64,000 bases of DNA from DATARH01 sp963746885 (lineage in GTDB: Bacteria > Pseudomonadota > Alphaproteobacteria > ATCC43930 > CGMCC-115725): positions 1 through 64,000 of the forward strand of contig CAVVDM010000006.1 in NCBI GenBank assembly GCA_963746885.1. The letters run 5' to 3'. The position numbers and the translations under genes were made by a program. This document shows, in pieces, positions 11,031 through 19,806 of this stretch. Under the pieces are notes generated by a model that had not been told where the DNA came from, searched no databases, and saw only the letters and a list, made by a program, of their open reading frames with translations. Position 1 is the stretch's first letter. The number at the start of each line of letters is the position of its first letter.

Positions 11031-11807
11031 GCCGGGCGCTCGGGTGGCACGGAGCGAGCCGGCTGGGGCTGGGGCTGGGCGCTGCTGCTGCTGCTGCTGC
11101 TGGCGGCGTTTGCGGCCGGGCCGGCGCGCGCTGACGAGATCGTCGCCGACCTGAGCAGCCACATCATCGCAATCAGCAGCGGGTTCACCGGCGCCTCGGT
11201 GGTGCTGTTCGGCGCCACGGACGGGCCCGGCGACATTATCGTGGTGGTGCGCGGTCCCGAGCGCGAGATGACAGTTTGGCGCAAGAACAAGATCGCCGGC
11301 ATCTGGGTCAACGCCGAATCCGTGACGTTTACCAACGTCCCAAGTTTTTATGCGGTGGCGGCGAGCCGGCCGGTTTACGACGTGGTTCTGCCCGCAACCG
11401 CGGCGCTCTACCGCATCGGAGCGGAAAATCTGAAGCTGATGCCCCAGCGCAAGGAAACCCCGGCGCGGACCGTCCAGTTCGCCGACGCGCTGGTACGTGA
11501 GCAGGAGAGCGCCGGGCTATTCGGCAGCGGCAGCGGCAAGATCAATTTCCTCGGTGACCGACTGTTTCGCGGCACGATCGCGTTTCCCGCCAACGTGCCG
11601 ACCGGAACCTATCTGGTCGAAATCTTTCTGGTTCGCGACCGCGAGGTGGTCGGCGCGCAAACCACGCCGCTGATTGTCTCGCAGGTCGGGCTCGACGCGG
11701 AAATTTCCGATTTTGCGACCCGCCAGTCAGCCCTCTACGGCGTGATTGCGGTGGCCACGGCGCTGATGGCAGGATGGCTGGCAAGTCTGCCGTTCCGCGG
11801 CGCCTGA
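11027..11807 (+). CDS. TIGR02186-family membrane-anchored exported protein, start out of frame
   Basis: Partner protein of the upstream TSUP permease, of unknown function. It has an N-terminal hydrophobic leucine-rich signal, a periplasmic domain starting ADEIVADLSSHIIAISSGF, and a C-terminal helix LYGVIAVATALMAGWLASL. The ATG at 11027 overlaps the permease stop and has the right context, but it is in another frame from the rest of the protein; the main frame contains no start before GTG 11199, which would remove the signal peptide. The break lies in the repeats at about 11060-11103 (GGGGCT units followed by a CTG run), so it is a frameshift or a slippage site. Confidence 0.78.
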
Positions 11808-11813
11808 GCCGCA

Positions 11814-12305
11814 ATGAGGCCTGTGCCGATGCCGGAGAGCGTACCCGCGCGTGTCTTTCTTGCGGTCGTCGATGAGACGCCGGAGCATCGCGTCGCGCTT
11901 TATTATGCCGCGCGCCGGGCCGCGCATACCGGCGGACGCGTCGCCATGCTCTATGTGATCGAGCCGGCCGAGCGGCAGCATTTCCTCGCGATCGAGGAGT
12001 TGGCGCGCGCCGAGCGCCGCGAGGCCGCCGAGGAGGTACTGCAGCGTCTGTGCGACGAGATCGCGCCGGTCGCCGGCGCGATGCCGATCGTCTACATCCG
12101 CGAGGGGCGGCGCAGTGAACAGCTGCTGACGCTGATCAACGAAGAGCCGACGATTTCGATCCTGGTACTCGCCGCCGGCACCGGCCCGGAAGGTCCGGGA
12201 CCGCTGATCTCCTACCTGACCGGCAAGGGCGCAGCGCGTTTGCGGATCCCGATCACGATCGTGCCGGGTGGGCTCAGCCTCGACCAGGTCGACGCGCTGA
12301 GCTGA
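11814..12305 (+). CDS. Universal stress protein (UspA family)
   Basis: Small cytoplasmic stress protein with the UspA fold: the first strand RVFLAVVDETPEHRVALYYAARRA, the middle VAMLYVIEP and a late LVLAAGTGPEGPGPLISYL. The loop GTGPEGPGP resembles the ATP-binding glycine motif but lacks the standard G-2X-G-9X-G(S/T) spacing, so nucleotide binding is uncertain. It lies 6 bases after the TIGR02186-like gene and 10 bases before gspE, so it probably belongs to the same transcript. USP genes are often under FNR/FixK control in anaerobically responsive alphaproteobacteria; no operator was seen directly before this one. Confidence 0.85.
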   Translation: MRPVPMPESVPARVFLAVVDETPEHRVALYYAARRAAHTGGRVAMLYVIEPAERQHFLAIEELARAERREAAEEVLQRLCDEIAPVAGAMPIVYIREGRRSEQLLTLINEEPTISILVLAAGTGPEGPGPLISYLTGKGAARLRIPITIVPGGLSLDQVDALS

Positions 12306-12315
12306 GGAGGATGCC

Positions 12316-14048
12316 GTGGCAGTCGCGACCGCGGAGCGGGCGACAGAATCGGCCGACGCGCTGCTCGACAGGCTCGGGGCAAGCCTGATCGAGGGTGGTG
12401 TCATCGACCAGCGGACGTTGGACCGGGCGCGCCGGGCCGCGTCCGAGACCAGCACCCGCCTCGACCGCATCCTGACGCAGCTCGGCCTGGTCAGCGAGCG
12501 CAGCCTGGCCGAAACCCTGGCCCAACTGTTGTCCCTCCCGGTCGCGACCGCCGCCGACTATCCGCAGGAGCCGCTCTTCGTCGACCGGCTCAAGCCGAAA
12601 TTCTTGCGGCACGTCCGCGCGATGCCGATTGCGATGGACAACGACCGGGTGACGCTCGCCATGGCCGATCCGCTCGAACTCGTTTACCGGGAATGCGGTG
12701 GCGGCGGCGCTGGACCGGCGGATCGTAGCCGCCGTCGCTGTTCCGCTGGAGCTCGACGCGGCATTCGACCGGCTCTACGCCGAAGCCGAGGCCGATGACG
12801 CCACGGCATTCGAAGAGGCGGTCTCCGAGACCGAGCCCGCCGAGGAGGATGCCGAGCGGCTCAAGGACCTCGCCAGCGAGGCGCCGGTCATCCGGCTGGT
12901 CAATCAGCTGATCGCGCGCGCCGTGGAGACCCACGCCTCCGACGTCCACATCGAGCCGTTTCCCGACCGGCTGCGCGTGCGCTACCGCTATGACGGGGTG
13001 CTGCATGAAGTCGAGCCGCCGCCGGCGCGGCTGCAGTCGGCCGTTATCTCGCGCATCAAGATCATGGCGCGGCTCGATATCGCCGAACGCCGGCTGCCGC
13101 AGGACGGCCGCATCCGGTTGACGGTGCGCGGCCACGAAATCGATTTCCGCGTGTCGACGATCCCCTCGCTGCACGGCGAGACGGTCGTGCTGCGCGTGCT
13201 CGACCGCAGCGCGGTCGCATTCGACTACGACCGGCTCGGCTTTCCGCACGATTTGCGACAGGGCATCGAGCGCTGCCTCGATCTGCCGAACGGGATGATG
13301 CTGGTCACCGGCCCGACCGGCAGCGGCAAGACGACGACGCTCTACACCGGGCTGCTGCATGCTGAACACGGTCGCGCGCAAGATCGTGACGGTCGAGGAC
13401 CCGATCGAATACCAGCTCGCCGGCATCAACCAGATCCAGGTCAGGCCGCAGATCGGGCTGAACTTCGCCAATCTGCTGCGCTCGATCCTGCGCCAGGACC
13501 CCGACGTCATCATGATCGGCGAGATCCGCGACCTCGAGACCGCGCAGATCGCGGTGCAGGCGGCGCTGACCGGCCATCTCGTGCTGTCGACGCTGCACAC
13601 CAACTCGGCCGCCGCCACGGTGACGCGGCTGCGCGACATGGGGCTGGAGGATTATCTGCTGACCGCGACGCTGCGCGGGGTGCTGGCGCAGCGGCTGGTG
13701 CGCCGCCTGTGCCCCGCATGCAGGATTCCGGCGCCGAATTCGGCCGAGCTGGATGCGCGGTTCGGTCTGGGCCGGTTGGCTGCGGGACGGGAAATCGCGA
13801 TTTTCGAGGCGGCCGGCTGTCCCGAATGCCGCGGCACCGGCTATCGCGGCCGGCGGGCGATCGGTGAACTCCTGCTGCCGAGCCGCGCGATCGAGCGGCT
13901 GATCTTCGAGCGCGCCGACGACGTAGAGATCGAGCGCGCGGCGGTCGCAGACGGCATGCGCCCGCTGTTCGACAGCGGCCTGATGGCCGTTATCGACGGC
14001 GAAACGACGATCGAGGAACTGCTGCGCTGCCTCCGCAGCGAGGCCTGA
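12316..14048 (+). CDS. gspE: Type II secretion ATPase GspE, two frameshifts
   Basis: Cytoplasmic hexameric ATPase that powers the type II secretion pseudopilus. An MshEN-type N-domain (LDRILTQLGLVSERSLAETLAQLL, split here as LDRILTQLGLV and LAETLAQLL) precedes the motor. Walker A is TGPTGSGKTTTLYT, the Asp box is VEDPIEYQ, Walker B is DPDVIMIGEIRD and the zinc tetracysteine motif appears as CPAC and CPEC 30 residues later. Frame changes lie near 12686 and 13357. The GTG start at 12316 follows GAGGAGG. gspF is not adjacent: two lipoprotein genes lie between. Confidence 0.92.
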
Positions 14049-14079
14049 GCGGATTTCTGGTCAGACTGTCTCCCGTAGG

Positions 14080-14093
14080 TTGATTTGGATCAA
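14080..14093 (+). promoter_or_regulatory. FNR/FixK-type operator upstream of OmpA lipoprotein
   Basis: TTGATTTGGATCAA is a perfect match to the FNR/FixK consensus TTGAT-N4-ATCAA. Its centre is 70 bases before the ATG at 14157. A weak -10-like hexamer TCAAAT (14116-14121) is placed where a class II FNR promoter would have it, about 41 bases downstream of the box centre to the start point. Confidence 0.72.
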
Positions 14094-14156
14094 CGAACGA
14101 CGCATCAGTTGCCGCTCAAATAGACCGACCACACTCGGCCACACCGGGAGACGGAA

Positions 14157-14711
14157 ATGGCATATCGTCTGACACGCTGCGCACTGCTGATTGCGGCACC
14201 GATCCTGCTCTCCGCGTGCGTCTCGCAGAGCAAATACGACGCACTACAGGCGGAAAATCAGCAGCTTCAACAACAGGTATCGACACTGTCGGCGCAGGCG
14301 GCCGCCCAGCAGACACAAGTCCACCGACTGCAAGGAGCAATAAAATATACGGTCAATAGCGATTTGCTGTTCCCACCCGGGGGCTGGGAGATGAGCGCGA
14401 AGGGGAAACAGATCATCGCGAAATTCGCTGAAAAGTTGGCCCCGACGCAGCAGAACAAGCTGCTGGTAAACGGCTATACCGACAATGCACCGGTCGGCCG
14501 TGCCCTGAAGAAGAAGGGCATCGAGTCAAACCAGGTCCTGTCGCAAAAGCGCGCTGACGATGTGATGGCATTCCTGATTTCGCAGGGCGTGAAGCCTGAT
14601 CTCGTTTCGGCGCACGGGTACGGCGACGCGGATCCGATTGCGTCGAACAAGACGCGACAGGGTCGCGCGCAGAACCGTCGGGTTGAGCTGACGCTCGCCC
14701 CCAGTTCGTGA
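14157..14711 (+). CDS. OmpA-family lipoprotein, peptidoglycan-binding
   Basis: Outer-membrane lipoprotein with a C-terminal OmpA domain that would bind peptidoglycan. The lipobox LLSAC puts the lipidated Cys at 21. Residues about 27-60 are a Gln/Ala-rich coiled coil (LQAENQQLQQQVSTL). The OmpA domain has VNGYTDNAPVG, QKRADDVMAFLISQGV and AQNRRVEL. It lies inside the type II secretion locus, between gspE and gspF, where it could act as a cell-wall anchor, but that is inference from position. A perfect FNR-type box lies upstream, so it probably has its own promoter. Confidence 0.88.
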   Translation: MAYRLTRCALLIAAPILLSACVSQSKYDALQAENQQLQQQVSTLSAQAAAQQTQVHRLQGAIKYTVNSDLLFPPGGWEMSAKGKQIIAKFAEKLAPTQQNKLLVNGYTDNAPVGRALKKKGIESNQVLSQKRADDVMAFLISQGVKPDLVSAHGYGDADPIASNKTRQGRAQNRRVELTLAPSS

Positions 14712-14764
14712 TCGCTGCCGTCGGGTCAAGCCCGTCATCACGGTTGTAAGTCAAGGGTGGCAAC

Positions 14765-14998
14765 ATGAATAGCAGATCGAGCACGATGCGGCTCGCCACC
14801 CTGCTGCTCACGATGGGTCCGACGATTTTGGGGTGCGCCACTGCTGATCCGAATACGGCGGCCGGCAAGGCCGACATTGCCGGGCAGCAGTGCGCCGTCT
14901 GCATATACGAAAATCCCGGCGACAGTGCACCGTGCCGCGCAATCTGCATGGAGCGCGAGGCAGACCAGGCGGCGTACATGAAAGCCTACGGACACTGA
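14765..14998 (+). CDS. Small Cys-rich putative lipoprotein
   Basis: A 77-residue protein with a signal peptide and lipobox TILGC (Cys 24); an internal ATG at codon 8 would also give a good signal. The mature part is about 54 residues and carries four cysteines as CxxC-x10-CxxxC (Cys 43, 46, 57, 61), suggesting two disulfides or a metal site. It ends in an Ala/Tyr-rich helix. No family is recognised. It lies 53 bases after the OmpA lipoprotein and probably shares its transcript. Function unknown. Confidence 0.7.
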   Translation: MNSRSSTMRLATLLLTMGPTILGCATADPNTAAGKADIAGQQCAVCIYENPGDSAPCRAICMEREADQAAYMKAYGH

Positions 14999-15165
14999 GG
15001 AAAATCCCCGCAGGACGCCTCGCCGTCGCACGCTTCCCGCGATCGCCTCAGCGAGGCTGCCCTGCCTTGGCTTGAGTCGACCCGGAAACGCGCTTATGAC
15101 TGCGGTGTCCCGCGATCGGGACCCTCGCCGCAATTTGGACGGCGCCGTGTGCGCGAGCCTTTGAA

Positions 15166-16389
15166 ATGCCGCAGTTTCGCTGGTCGGCGGTCGACACCGG
15201 AGGCGATGTCGTAAACGGCGTCATGGAGGCGCCGGATCGGATGACGGTCGTCGAGCGGCTGCAGCGCCAGGGCCAAATCGTGCTGCGTGCCGACCCTGCC
15301 GACCGCGCCGCCGGCTGGCGCCACCTGCTGCAGCTCGAACTTGGCGGCAAGCGCGGCCTCGACAAGGCGGCGCTCACCGAGGCGACCCGGGAGCTGGCGA
15401 TCATGCTGGCGGCGGGGCAGGATCTCGATCGCGCGCTGCGCTTCGTCGTCGAAAACACGCGCAGCGCGCGCAGCCGCACGATCCTCGGGATTATCCGCGA
15501 CAAGGTGCGGTCGGGCAGTTCTCTCGCCGCGGCGCTTGCCGCCGAGCCGCAGACGTTCTCGACGCTATATGTCGGGTTGGTGCGAGCGGGCGAGGCCGGC
15601 GGCTCGCTGCCGGCAACCCTGGAACGGATCGCGACATTACTGGAGCGCGAGCGCAGCCTCAGTGCGAGCCTGCAAGCGGCCCTGGTGTACCCGGCGCTGC
15701 TCGTTCTTGCCGCGATCGGCTCGGTGGTTCTGCTCCTCGAATATGTACTGCCGCAGTTCGTACCGATTTTCGAGCAGGCCGGCGCACAACTGCCCGCCTC
15801 GACGCGCGCGCTGATGACGATCGGCGCGGTGCTCGGGGTCGTCGGACCGTGGCTGCTCGTCGCCGTCCCCGCGGCAGTGTTGGTTGCGCGCCGGCTGTTG
15901 ACGCAGCCGGTGTATCGGCTGAAGGCCGACCGTCTGCTGCTGCGCCTGCCGATCACCGGGGCGCTGATGCGCGAGACGCTGGCGGCCCGGCTGACCCGCA
16001 CGCTCGGCAGTCTGCTGCAGAATGGCGTGCCGCTGATCGCGGCGCTCGGCATTGCCCGCGACGCGCTGGGCAATCTGGCGGCGGCGGCGGCCGTCGACGC
16101 CGCGGCGCTCGCCGCCAAGAGCGGTGCCGGCCTGGCGCGGCCGCTCGCCGAGGCTGGGCTGTTCCCGGCGCGCACGATCCACCTGTTGCAACTCGGCGAG
16201 GAGGCGGCGCAACTCGCCGCGATGGCCTTGAAAGCGGCCGAGATCCACGATGAGCAGGCGCGATTGATGATGCAGCGGCTGGTGGCGCTGGCGGTGCCGA
16301 TGATCACGATCGTCATGGGGCTGGTCGTGGCGGGCATCGTCGGGTCGCTGCTGACCGCGATGCTGAGCCTCAATGACCTCGCGACATAA
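15166..16389 (+). CDS. gspF: Type II secretion inner-membrane platform protein GspF
   Basis: Polytopic platform protein of the T2SS that couples GspE to pseudopilus assembly. Two GspF domains are visible: residues about 65-190 with TRELAIMLAAGQDLDRAL and LVRAGEAGGSLPATLERIA, and about 260-400 with LTRTLGSLLQNGVPLIAALGIA. Three hydrophobic segments include ALLVLAAIGSVVLLLEYVLP and a final ITIVMGLVVAGIVGSLLTAM. The 407-residue length is standard. gspH starts 17 bases before its stop. 167 bases upstream contain no gene. Confidence 0.95.
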   Translation: MPQFRWSAVDTGGDVVNGVMEAPDRMTVVERLQRQGQIVLRADPADRAAGWRHLLQLELGGKRGLDKAALTEATRELAIMLAAGQDLDRALRFVVENTRSARSRTILGIIRDKVRSGSSLAAALAAEPQTFSTLYVGLVRAGEAGGSLPATLERIATLLERERSLSASLQAALVYPALLVLAAIGSVVLLLEYVLPQFVPIFEQAGAQLPASTRALMTIGAVLGVVGPWLLVAVPAAVLVARRLLTQPVYRLKADRLLLRLPITGALMRETLAARLTRTLGSLLQNGVPLIAALGIARDALGNLAAAAAVDAAALAAKSGAGLARPLAEAGLFPARTIHLLQLGEEAAQLAAMALKAAEIHDEQARLMMQRLVALAVPMITIVMGLVVAGIVGSLLTAMLSLNDLAT

Positions 16390-16861
16390 GGCGGTACGGC
16401 GCGCGGCGGCTCACGCTTCCTGCGGGGCCGCCGGTTTTACCCTGATCGAGATTCTGGTGGTGCTCGCCATTCTGGGCTTTGCGCTCGTTCTTGTGGCGGG
16501 GTACCGCGCACCGTGGAGCCGGGGCTACGAAGTCGAGACGACCGCCGCCGAACTGGCGGCGCAGCTGCGTCTCGCACGCTCCGAGGCGATCGTAAGCAAC
16601 CATCCGGCTGCGCTGGAAATCGACCTTCCCGGCCATCGCTATCGGCTCGGATCGGGTACGCCGCGGCACTTGCCCGCGGCGCTGTCGATCACGCTGTTGA
16701 CGGTTGCCGGCGAGCGGCTGAGCGCCCATGACGGGCGCATCCGGTTCAACCCCGACGGCAGCTCGACGGGCGGCAGGATCGTCCTCGCGGAGGGCGCGCG
16801 TCGCGTCGCGGTCGGCGTGGACTGGCTGACCGGAAGGGTCAGCGTCGCCGATGTCCGGTAG
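16373..16861 (+). CDS. gspH: Minor pseudopilin GspH
   Basis: Pseudopilin with a short basic leader ending in Gly and the prepilin motif AAGFTLIEILVVLAILG, where Glu 5 after the cleavage site is present. The following part, TTAAELAAQLRLARSEAIVSN, matches GspH. A later sheet has RIRFNPDGSSTGGRIVL, the usual GspH end. It overlaps gspF and gspI, showing translational coupling. In canonical loci gspG comes first, but no gspG is found here. Confidence 0.88.
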   Translation: MTSRHKAVRRAAAHASCGAAGFTLIEILVVLAILGFALVLVAGYRAPWSRGYEVETTAAELAAQLRLARSEAIVSNHPAALEIDLPGHRYRLGSGTPRHLPAALSITLLTVAGERLSAHDGRIRFNPDGSSTGGRIVLAEGARRVAVGVDWLTGRVSVADVR

Positions 16862-17264
16862 GCGCGCCGACGGGTTCACCCTGCTTGAGGTTCTGGTCGC
16901 CCTGGCGATTGCCGGGCTGGCGCTGATCCTGTTGTTCCGGGCCGGCGGCGACGGGTTGTTTGCGGTCGACGCGGCCGCACGCGTCGAAGAGGCGGTTGAG
17001 CGGGCGCAGTCGCACCTGGCGGCGGTCGGGCGCGATGCCGCCTTGCTGCAAGGCGAGTCGGAGGGGGATGACGGCGGCGGCTATCATTGGCGGCTGCGCA
17101 TCGAACCGGTCGCGACGTGGCCTGCCCGGGCGGCTCCCGGCGCCCCCGCGGTCGCCACCACCCTGTTCGCTGTCGAGGTGACGATCTCATGGCCCGGAAG
17201 CGGGCACGATCGCGTCGTCACGTTGCAGACGCGGCGCATTGCCACCACGCTCGCCGCCCGGTGA
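16851..17264 (+). CDS. gspI: Minor pseudopilin GspI
   Basis: Pseudopilin with leader MSGRRADG and N-terminal helix FTLLEVLVALAIAGLALILL, including Glu 5. Its 137 residues and position between gspH and gspJ support GspI, which initiates pseudopilus tips together with GspJ and GspK. It overlaps gspH by 11 bases and ends 7 bases before gspJ. Confidence 0.87.
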   Translation: MSGRRADGFTLLEVLVALAIAGLALILLFRAGGDGLFAVDAAARVEEAVERAQSHLAAVGRDAALLQGESEGDDGGGYHWRLRIEPVATWPARAAPGAPAVATTLFAVEVTISWPGSGHDRVVTLQTRRIATTLAAR

Positions 17265-17271
17265 GGCCACA

Positions 17272-17892
17272 ATGACGCACGCGGCGAGTGGCACGCGGCC
17301 AGCAGGCTTTACCCTGCTCGAAGTGCTGGTGGCGCTCGTCGTGCTCGGCTTGCTGATGGTGGGCTTGACGCAGGGTGTGCGCACGGGCCTCGCCCTCCGG
17401 CAGGCGCAGGTCCACCGCCTCGACGCGCTTGCGGAAACCGGCAGCGTAATGCGGCTGTTGCGCACGCTGTTGAGCCGGCTGCCAGTGATGCCCGACGGCA
17501 ACACGCTCGTTGCGACCGCCGCCGGAGCGGCGTTCCGGGGTGAGGCCGACCGCGTGAGCTTTGTCGGCGACATGCCGACCGGCCTCGGCACGACCCGCCG
17601 CGCCGAGATGACGCTGTCCGTCGTAGACCAGCGTCTCACCCTGTCGTGGGTGCCGCATCTGCATGAACGGCTGCTGACCGCGCTGCCGCCGGCAACCCAA
17701 ACCGTGCTTCTCGGGGGCGTCGAGCGGCTCGACCTGGCGTATTGGGGTTCCCTCGCGGCGGGCCAGCCGCAAGCCTGGCAGACGCGGTGGGAGAGCGCCG
17801 AGGCGCCGGAGCTGATCCGGCTCCGGCTGCGTTTTGCGAAGGGCGACCGCCGCCGCTGGCCTGACCTGATCGTTGCGCCACGGCTCGACTAG
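17272..17892 (+). CDS. gspJ: Minor pseudopilin GspJ
   Basis: Pseudopilin of about 206 residues with the cleavage region RPAGFTLLEVLVALVVLG and Glu 5. The globular domain has the long GspJ pattern with LLRTLLSRLPVMP and a late APELIRLRLRF. The frame is open to 17239, but ATG 17272 is chosen because it gives a normal prepilin leader. The operon stops here; a convergent gene follows 43 bases later, so the remaining T2SS genes need another promoter or readthrough. Confidence 0.87.
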   Translation: MTHAASGTRPAGFTLLEVLVALVVLGLLMVGLTQGVRTGLALRQAQVHRLDALAETGSVMRLLRTLLSRLPVMPDGNTLVATAAGAAFRGEADRVSFVGDMPTGLGTTRRAEMTLSVVDQRLTLSWVPHLHERLLTALPPATQTVLLGGVERLDLAYWGSLAAGQPQAWQTRWESAEAPELIRLRLRFAKGDRRRWPDLIVAPRLD

Positions 17893-17935
17893 AGACGGCG
17901 GCGATCACCCTTCGCTGGTGGGTCAATTGCCTTGG

Positions 17936-19348
17936 TCAGGAATGATGGCCATCCCCGCCGCCATGGCCTCCGTCGCTGGCGCCGCAGCTATTGTTCTCGT
18001 TCGGGTCGACGTAGACCGCGACGCATCCGTTGTTGCTGCCGCATATCTGCGCGCTGACGCCGGTCGTGTCGCCGCCGGTCCCCACGACGCTTGCCGGCGC
18101 GACCTGGGGCACAAAGATGCGGTTGAGCTTGCAATCGGCCGCCACCGAGTGGGAGCCGCTGCCCTGCGGGATCGTCTCGATCAGCAGGCTGGTCGCGTCG
18201 ATCACGCCGAGCGCCGGCGAGGTCATCTTGCTGGTGTTGAGCTGCTTCGAGGACCCTGTGTAGTAGCGGCTGTCGCCCGGATTGAACCAGACCTCGTCGG
18301 AGCCGGTGATGCCCGCGATATTGGCGTAGTTCTTCGTGCTTGCGTTGATCACGAGGGTGGTCGTGTCGCTCGGATTGTTGCCGGGGGTGCAACCCAGGAC
18401 AATGTTGCCGTTCGGGCCGACCGTCGCGCCGTTGGGACCGCACGCGTAGAGCGGGACGACGCCGGTATTGGTGGTCGGGTCATAGGCGCCAAGCGTCGCG
18501 TTCGGCTTTGTCAGCGTCGTCGGATCGATGACCGCCATCCCGCCGTCGCAGGTGATCGCCCCACCGAGCTGGCCATAATTGCAGCCGGCGGGATTGTTGG
18601 CGATGACCGGGATCGAGACGTAGTAGCGCGCGGTATTGGGCTCCCATGTCGGCTGCTCTATGGAGAGGCCATACCCCGACGGGATGATGCTCGGATCGAT
18701 CGTGACTTTGGTGATGATGCCGACCGCGCTCGCATGCGCATCACCGTTCGCCGCGAACAATGTCGCGAATGGCGGATCCTCGGCGTTGTTGGCCGCCAGC
18801 AGCAATGTGCCGTCGGTGGTCAAGGCCATCTCGTCAAGCCGCGTCGTCCCGCCGGTGGAGATCGTCTGTTTCAGCGAAGATGATGTCGGTCCTTTGAGAT
18901 CAAATACTTTGAGAGTGCTGTCACCGTCACCGCCGTATAACCAACGGCCGTGCGTGACGACGCCATCCGGTCCGGAGACGCTGTTGTTAACGTTGCCGCT
19001 GGAATTAAGCACAATGCCAACAAATCCGGGCAACGTCCGCAAGTATTTATTATGCTTGGTGTCGATGATATCGATGCCGGCGTTGGAACGATCGGCAAGG
19101 TAGTACTCGCCGCGCTGCGGATTGGCCCAGCTGATATCGAACGAACGCAGCGCACTGCCCGGGATCTGCACCGCGGTCAGGCATTTGGTCTGAGTTGTCG
19201 TCGGCGCCCCCGGCCCGGTGCATGGATCGGCAAACGCCCCACCCGCCAACGTCAACGCCACGAGCGCAACGGTTCCCAGTCCCAATACAGCGCGGTGCAA
19301 CCCTTTCTGCTTGCGCAGGCAATATGCCCTAACGGGGTCTTCCAGCAT
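17936..19348 (-). CDS. Secreted beta-propeller-like protein inside the T2SS locus
   Basis: About 470 residues with a Sec signal peptide (VLGLGTVALVALTLAGGAFA, cleavage before DPC). The mature part has repeated short strand motifs such as STLKVFDLKGP, TRLDEMALTTDGTLLLAANN, NGNIVLGCTP and SRYYTGSSKQ, which resemble YncE/SMP-30-type propeller blades. It ends in a Gly/His/Asp tail, GGHGGGDGHHS, a possible metal-binding end. No precise family is recognised. ATG 19348 is chosen because GGGAGGA sits 7 bases upstream; ATG 19366 and 19393 lack this. Its position between gspJ and gspL and its export signal suggest a T2SS substrate. Base composition by eye is less GC-rich than the neighbours. Confidence 0.75.
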   Translation of the reverse strand: MLEDPVRAYCLRKQKGLHRAVLGLGTVALVALTLAGGAFADPCTGPGAPTTTQTKCLTAVQIPGSALRSFDISWANPQRGEYYLADRSNAGIDIIDTKHNKYLRTLPGFVGIVLNSSGNVNNSVSGPDGVVTHGRWLYGGDGDSTLKVFDLKGPTSSSLKQTISTGGTTRLDEMALTTDGTLLLAANNAEDPPFATLFAANGDAHASAVGIITKVTIDPSIIPSGYGLSIEQPTWEPNTARYYVSIPVIANNPAGCNYGQLGGAITCDGGMAVIDPTTLTKPNATLGAYDPTTNTGVVPLYACGPNGATVGPNGNIVLGCTPGNNPSDTTTLVINASTKNYANIAGITGSDEVWFNPGDSRYYTGSSKQLNTSKMTSPALGVIDATSLLIETIPQGSGSHSVAADCKLNRIFVPQVAPASVVGTGGDTTGVSAQICGSNNGCVAVYVDPNENNSCGASDGGHGGGDGHHS

Positions 19349-19413
19349 CCTATCCTCCCAGGTCATCGTTCTACGCCGATAGCAGTACAGCATAGAATTT
19401 TAGTATTACAGGA

Positions 19414-19445
19414 GCATTGTAAAAAATTGTAACAAATTGCAATGC
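19414..19445. promoter_or_regulatory. AT-rich imperfect inverted repeat, probable operator
   Basis: GCATTGTAA at one end is mirrored by TTGCAATGC at the other, with AAAAATTGTAACAAA between. It lies 66 bases upstream of the start of the secreted propeller-like gene and stands out as AT-rich in a GC-rich background. This is a likely promoter or operator; the regulator is unknown. Confidence 0.5.
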
Positions 19446-19806
19446 ATTCACTCGATTGTCGCGCCGGTCCGCGGCCGGCCGACATCTGACGGGCGCCCGC
19501 CGCGAGGACCAGCGGCCCTATGCGGCAGGAACCACGCAACTTGTCACCGAGCGTTGCCCGCTTTAGCGTGCCGCGGCGACACGAAACCGGCGCGCTCTTT
19601 CCCCCGGAGGAGGGGTCCGCTACGATGCCGGCTCGGCGTGCTGGGAGTTTGCTGGGCGATTGCCGTCGGCGATGCGCAGGCAGCGTGCGCCGGCAAAGCA
19701 GGGTGCCGGAGGTGTCGGCAATGAAATTGCTGCTGGCGACATTCTTGGTGCAACGGCAACGCCCACGGCAGATCCGGCTGAGCACCGCCCGCGAGGCTCA
19801 TTATCC
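19446..19806. other. 361-base gap before gspL without a convincing gene
   Basis: Three short open frames cross this gap. One contains a possible signal peptide (VLGVCWAIAVGDAQA) that stops after a few Cys-rich codons, and another runs unbroken into gspL. None has a clear start, ribosome site and family match together. A ribosome-site-like CCGGAGGAGG occurs at about 19604-19613. It could hold the promoter for the gspLM-C-D-K part or a frameshifted small exported protein. Confidence 0.4.
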
